A stretch of DNA of 64,000 bases, from assembly GCF_002285415.1 (NCBI RefSeq), contig NZ_NSBU01000004.1:908501-972500 (forward strand), given 5' to 3'. The position numbers and the translations under genes are program-made. This stretch comes from Actibacterium pelagium. GTDB taxonomy: Bacteria > Pseudomonadota > Alphaproteobacteria > Rhodobacterales > Rhodobacteraceae. The notes beneath the pieces are model-generated. The model saw nothing but the letters and a program-made list of their open reading frames with translations, did not search any database and was not told the origin of the DNA. Each line of letters opens with the position of its first letter. Position 1 is the first letter of the stretch. Positions 61,083-64,000 of this stretch are shown here, one piece after another.

Positions 61083-62594
61083 ATGGGCGTGTTTATGGAT
61101 TGGGCCGGGCATGCGCTGAGTTTCATGGCGCTAAGCTTTGTGACCGTGCTGGGATTGATGGCAGCGACGGCCGTTGTCTTCTTCGTGATCGACAGGGTGC
61201 AAACCGGCGACGCGATCCGGCGGAACTATCCGGTGATTGGCCGGTTCCGGCACTTGTTCACCACGCTGGGCGAATTCTTCCGCCAGTATTTCTTTGCGAT
61301 GGACCGGGAAGAGATGCCGTTCAACCGCGCTCAGCGCGATTGGGTCAACCGCGCGTCGTCGGGTAAGGGCAATACGATTGCCTTTGGGTCGACCCGAAAC
61401 CTGAATATCCCCGGAACCCCTATTTTCGTGAACGCGGCCTTCCCGCCGCTGGACGACCAGTTTGCCGCGACAGACCCGATGGTCATCGGGCCCTACGCGC
61501 GCGAACCCTATGTTGCGCCGTCGATCTTCAATATCTCGGGCATGAGCTATGGCGCGCTGTCACGTCCCGCGATCGAGGCTTTGGCCGGGGGCGCCAAAAA
61601 GGCGGGTATATGGCTGAACACGGGCGAGGGCGGCCTGTCGCCCTATCACCTGAAATCGGGCTGCGACATCGTCTATCAGATCGGGACCGCCAAATATGGT
61701 GTGCGTGACGATGACGGAAAGCTGAGTGACGAGAAGCTGCGCAAGATGGCCGCGCATCCTCAGGTCAAGATGTTCGAGCTGAAGATCGCGCAGGGGGCCA
61801 AGCCCGGCAAGGGTGGTATTCTGCCCGGTGCCAAGGTGGATGAAGAAGTAGCCGCCATCCGGGGCATCCCGGTGGGTCAGGACAGCTACTCTCCGAACCG
61901 GCATCCGGATATCGAGAATTTTGAGCAGCTCTTGGATATGATCGAACATATCCGCGAGGTGACCGGCAAGCCGGTTGGGTTCAAGACCGTGGCAGGTACG
62001 GCAGAACCCTTCGAGGAACTGTTCCAACTGATCCGTGATCGCGGCATCAAAAGCGCGCCGGACTTCATCACCATTGATGGTGGCGAGGGCGGTACGGGCG
62101 CCTCGCCCATGCCCTTGATGGATCTGGTGGGCATGCCGATCCGGGAAAGCATGCTGATGGTCGAGGATCTGCGCGATACCTATGGTCTGAAAAATCGCAT
62201 CCGTCTGATCGCTAGTGGCAAGCTGGTGAACCCCGGCGACGTGGCTTGGGCGATTGCTACGGGCGCGGATTTCGTAGTGTCGGGCCGTGGTTTCATGTTC
62301 GCGCTGGGCTGTATTCAGGCGCTGAAGTGCAACAAGAACACGTGCCCCACGGGGATCACCACCCACGACCCTGCGCTGCAAAAAGGACTGGTGGTTGAGA
62401 ACAAGACGACACGCGTGGCCAACTATGCCCGCAGCGTGATCGCTGAGGTTGAGATGATCGCCCATTCGGTTGGCGTGGCCGAGCCGCGCCAGATGCGGCG
62501 GCGTCATGTGCGGCTGGTGCAGCCCGATGGCACATCGCGGTTGATGATCGATATCTTCCCACGGTCCGAGCCGCGGTACCCTGAAGAGGACTAA
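61083..62594 (+). CDS. FMN-binding glutamate synthase-like protein, membrane-anchored
   Basis: Encodes 503 aa from the ATG at 61083 with AGGAGA 6 nt upstream. One N-terminal membrane segment (about 8-35) is followed by the GltB FMN/synthase barrel: PSIFNISGMSYGALSRPAIEALAGGAKKAG, NTGEGGLSPYH, KPGKGGILPGAKV, FITIDGGEGGTGASPMPLMD and CIQALKCNKNTCPTGI with the Fe-S cysteines. There is no glutaminase domain, so ammonia or another amine is probably the N donor, or it acts in one-carbon/amine metabolism. Stands alone between clpB and msrP. Confidence 0.88.
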   Translation: MGVFMDWAGHALSFMALSFVTVLGLMAATAVVFFVIDRVQTGDAIRRNYPVIGRFRHLFTTLGEFFRQYFFAMDREEMPFNRAQRDWVNRASSGKGNTIAFGSTRNLNIPGTPIFVNAAFPPLDDQFAATDPMVIGPYAREPYVAPSIFNISGMSYGALSRPAIEALAGGAKKAGIWLNTGEGGLSPYHLKSGCDIVYQIGTAKYGVRDDDGKLSDEKLRKMAAHPQVKMFELKIAQGAKPGKGGILPGAKVDEEVAAIRGIPVGQDSYSPNRHPDIENFEQLLDMIEHIREVTGKPVGFKTVAGTAEPFEELFQLIRDRGIKSAPDFITIDGGEGGTGASPMPLMDLVGMPIRESMLMVEDLRDTYGLKNRIRLIASGKLVNPGDVAWAIATGADFVVSGRGFMFALGCIQALKCNKNTCPTGITTHDPALQKGLVVENKTTRVANYARSVIAEVEMIAHSVGVAEPRQMRRRHVRLVQPDGTSRLMIDIFPRSEPRYPEED

Positions 62595-62687
62595 ACATTT
62601 CAATCGCCAACGGGATTGTGAGGGAAGTTCAATCGGCAAAACGGCAGGCGCATCGTATATCAGTTTCGAAACGAACGGAGATTGCCC

Positions 62688-63629
62688 ATGCGACGCGCCC
62701 GCGCCACTGACCCGAAATGGTCTGACGTCACCCCGAAAGAGGTATTCCTGAATCGCCGCCAACTGATTGCTGGCGCTTCTGCAGTGGCAGGGGCGGCGGC
62801 GTTTGGGTCTATCGCCAGCCCGGCGATGGCAGGCCTAGGTGCCAAACCAAGCCGCTACTCGACAAATGAAACGCCGAACGCAAAGTCCGATATCACCAGC
62901 TACTGCAACTTTTATGAGTTCGGCACCGGCAAGGATGACCCGGCCAAATACGCAGCCGCCCTGACCATCGATCCGTGGAGCATTCAGATCGGCGGTATGG
63001 TCGACAAGCCCGGCACCTATGATCTGGATGACCTGACCAAGGGTGTCTCTTTGGAAGAGCGGATCTATCGGTTTCGTTGTGTCGAGGCATGGTCGATGGT
63101 TGTGCCTTGGGTCGGGTTCGAGCTGAAGACGCTGCTGGATCGCGTGGGGGTCCAGCCCTCGGCGAAGTACGTGGCCTTTGAAACGCTGGAACGGCCCTCG
63201 GAAATGCGTGGCCAGCGCAGCCCGGTTCTGGACTGGCCCTATCGTGAAGGTCTTCGCCTGGACGAGGCGATGCATCCTCTGACCATCATGGCCACCGGCC
63301 TTTATGACGAACCTATGCCCAAGCAGAACGGCGCGCCGATCCGTCTGGTGGTGCCGTGGAAGTACGGGTTCAAATCGATCAAGTCGATTGTGAAGATCAC
63401 CCTGACCGACCGCGAACCCCAGACCAGCTGGAACATGGCCAACGGGCGCGAGTATGGTTTCTATAGTAATGTGAACCCCGAAGTGGATCACCCGCGTTGG
63501 AGCCAGGCGACCGAGCGCGTGCTTGGCGCCGGCCTATTCGCGAAACGCGTCCCGACCCGGATGTTCAATGGATACGGGGATGAGGTCGCCGGTCTCTATG
63601 AGGGGATGGATCTGAGAAAGAACTACTAA
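62688..63629 (+). CDS. msrP: Protein-methionine-sulfoxide reductase catalytic subunit MsrP
   Basis: Encodes 313 aa from the ATG at 62688 with GGAG 7 nt upstream. A Tat signal ([16 protein letters not shown]) leads to a periplasmic molybdopterin protein: [37 protein letters not shown] with the Mo-ligand cysteine, and [17 protein letters not shown]. It repairs oxidised methionines in the envelope using electrons from MsrQ, whose gene begins at 63847. Confidence 0.95.
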   Translation: MRRARATDPKWSDVTPKEVFLNRRQLIAGASAVAGAAAFGSIASPAMAGLGAKPSRYSTNETPNAKSDITSYCNFYEFGTGKDDPAKYAAALTIDPWSIQIGGMVDKPGTYDLDDLTKGVSLEERIYRFRCVEAWSMVVPWVGFELKTLLDRVGVQPSAKYVAFETLERPSEMRGQRSPVLDWPYREGLRLDEAMHPLTIMATGLYDEPMPKQNGAPIRLVVPWKYGFKSIKSIVKITLTDREPQTSWNMANGREYGFYSNVNPEVDHPRWSQATERVLGAGLFAKRVPTRMFNGYGDEVAGLYEGMDLRKNY

Positions 63630-63850
63630 TGGCAGAGACTCCTGAACTGACGTCCCAGATCACCTGCCCGAACTGCGGCGCGAAGAGTCTCGAGGCGATG
63701 CCCGAAGATGCCTGCCAGTGGTTCTACAACTGCAAAGCCTGTGGAACCTTATTGAAGCCACTGCCTGGGGATTGTTGTGTCTTCTGTTCCTATGGAACGG
63801 TCCCGTGTCCCCCGATCCAACTTGGCGATAGCTGCTGCGGAGACGCATGA
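63629..63850 (+). CDS. Small cysteine-rich protein of the GDCCVFCSYGTVPCPPIQ type
   Basis: Encodes 73 aa. TCPNCGAKSLEAMPEDACQWFYNCKACGTLLKPLPGDCCVFCSYG has four CxxC-type pairs suited to zinc or an Fe-S site; the string GDCCVFCSYGTVPCPPIQ is the name motif of a known small family. Its ATG overlaps the msrP stop and its stop overlaps the msrQ start, placing it between the two subunit genes of an envelope repair system. Role unknown. Confidence 0.8.
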   Translation: MAETPELTSQITCPNCGAKSLEAMPEDACQWFYNCKACGTLLKPLPGDCCVFCSYGTVPCPPIQLGDSCCGDA

Positions 63851-64000
63851 TGATTGACCGACTTAACCAGTTCTTGCGCCGCGCACCGGCCTGGCCGTTA
63901 TACGTGCTGGCGCCGCTGCCGATCGCGTGGCTCTATTATCAGGGGCTGACAGGGGCGCTTGGCGTCGACCCGGTCAAGAAGATCGAGCATCAACTTGGTC
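63847..64000 (+). CDS. msrQ: MsrQ haem-binding membrane subunit (3' end outside window)
   Basis: Only the first 51 codons are present. LNQFLRRAPAWPLYVLAPLPIAWLYYQGLTGALGVDPVKKIEHQLG begins with a membrane segment and contains the DPVKKIEHQLG loop typical of MsrQ/YedZ. It passes quinol electrons to MsrP. The first two codons are both ATG; the first overlaps the previous stop. The remainder lies beyond the right edge. Confidence 0.85.
   Translation, partial: MMIDRLNQFLRRAPAWPLYVLAPLPIAWLYYQGLTGALGVDPVKKIEHQLG

Overview
The window reads as chromosomal DNA of an alphaproteobacterium of the Rhodobacterales (Roseobacter group). The evidence is the order atpH-A-G-D-C with no F0 genes attached, the pcm-like/tolC/PopZ-like order, a HrcA-type CIRCE before groES-groEL, small proteins that I recognise as Rhodobacterales families (DUF6280-like, H-type lectin, GDCCVFCSYG-type), and a GC-rich backbone with typical alphaproteobacterial intrinsic terminators. 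I cannot name a genus.

Left arm (1-10414): an AT-richer accessory segment ending exactly at the 3' end of a tRNA-Cys gene. It carries three stand-alone adenylate-forming (ANL) ligases combined with two different importers. Leftward: an ANL ligase followed by a TctC-type solute receptor (cut by the window edge). Rightward: an ANL ligase followed by a complete FbpABC/AepXVW-type ABC importer. Leftward again: an ANL ligase followed by a small outer-membrane beta-barrel. No carrier protein, NRPS/PKS or integrase is visible. This is the most novel-looking system here: uptake of an unknown carboxylic acid or acids coupled to acyl-AMP/CoA activation is the simplest reading.

Centre-left (10415-25823): protein repair methyltransferase-like gene, TolC, PopZ-like protein, EF-P, two tandem paralogous glycosyltransferase-like genes, then an unusual 689-aa protein joining a MarR-type winged helix to a complete sulfate adenylyltransferase-APS kinase. 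Next come TrxB, an Lrp regulator, a degenerate Hint-domain protein, a newly spotted 31-aa gene, the overlapping set lgt-midA-pgeF, ubiK, a YbjN-family gene and csaA.

Centre (25820-36945): thymidine kinase, a hairpin-dense intergenic region followed by a phage-CII-like regulator and a second Hint-like gene, rpsD with a long structured leader, the overlapping trio hisC-tyrA-extensin-like, a DUF2125 protein, a ChaC-like protein, and a TolQ/MotA-like plus MotB/OmpA-like pair whose second member has six 21-residue repeats.

Right arm (36946-64000): clpA, gloB, a methyltransferase, the F1 ATP synthase operon, prs, ribF and other housekeeping genes, a LysR/cupin/haem-oxidase-like trio, a family II pyrophosphatase, groES-groEL, pyrF, clpB, a glutamate synthase-like membrane-anchored FMN protein, and the start of msrP-msrQ. 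This part is ordinary chromosome. Start codons were chosen by Shine-Dalgarno (SD) spacing and family length, so several differ from the longest open frame.
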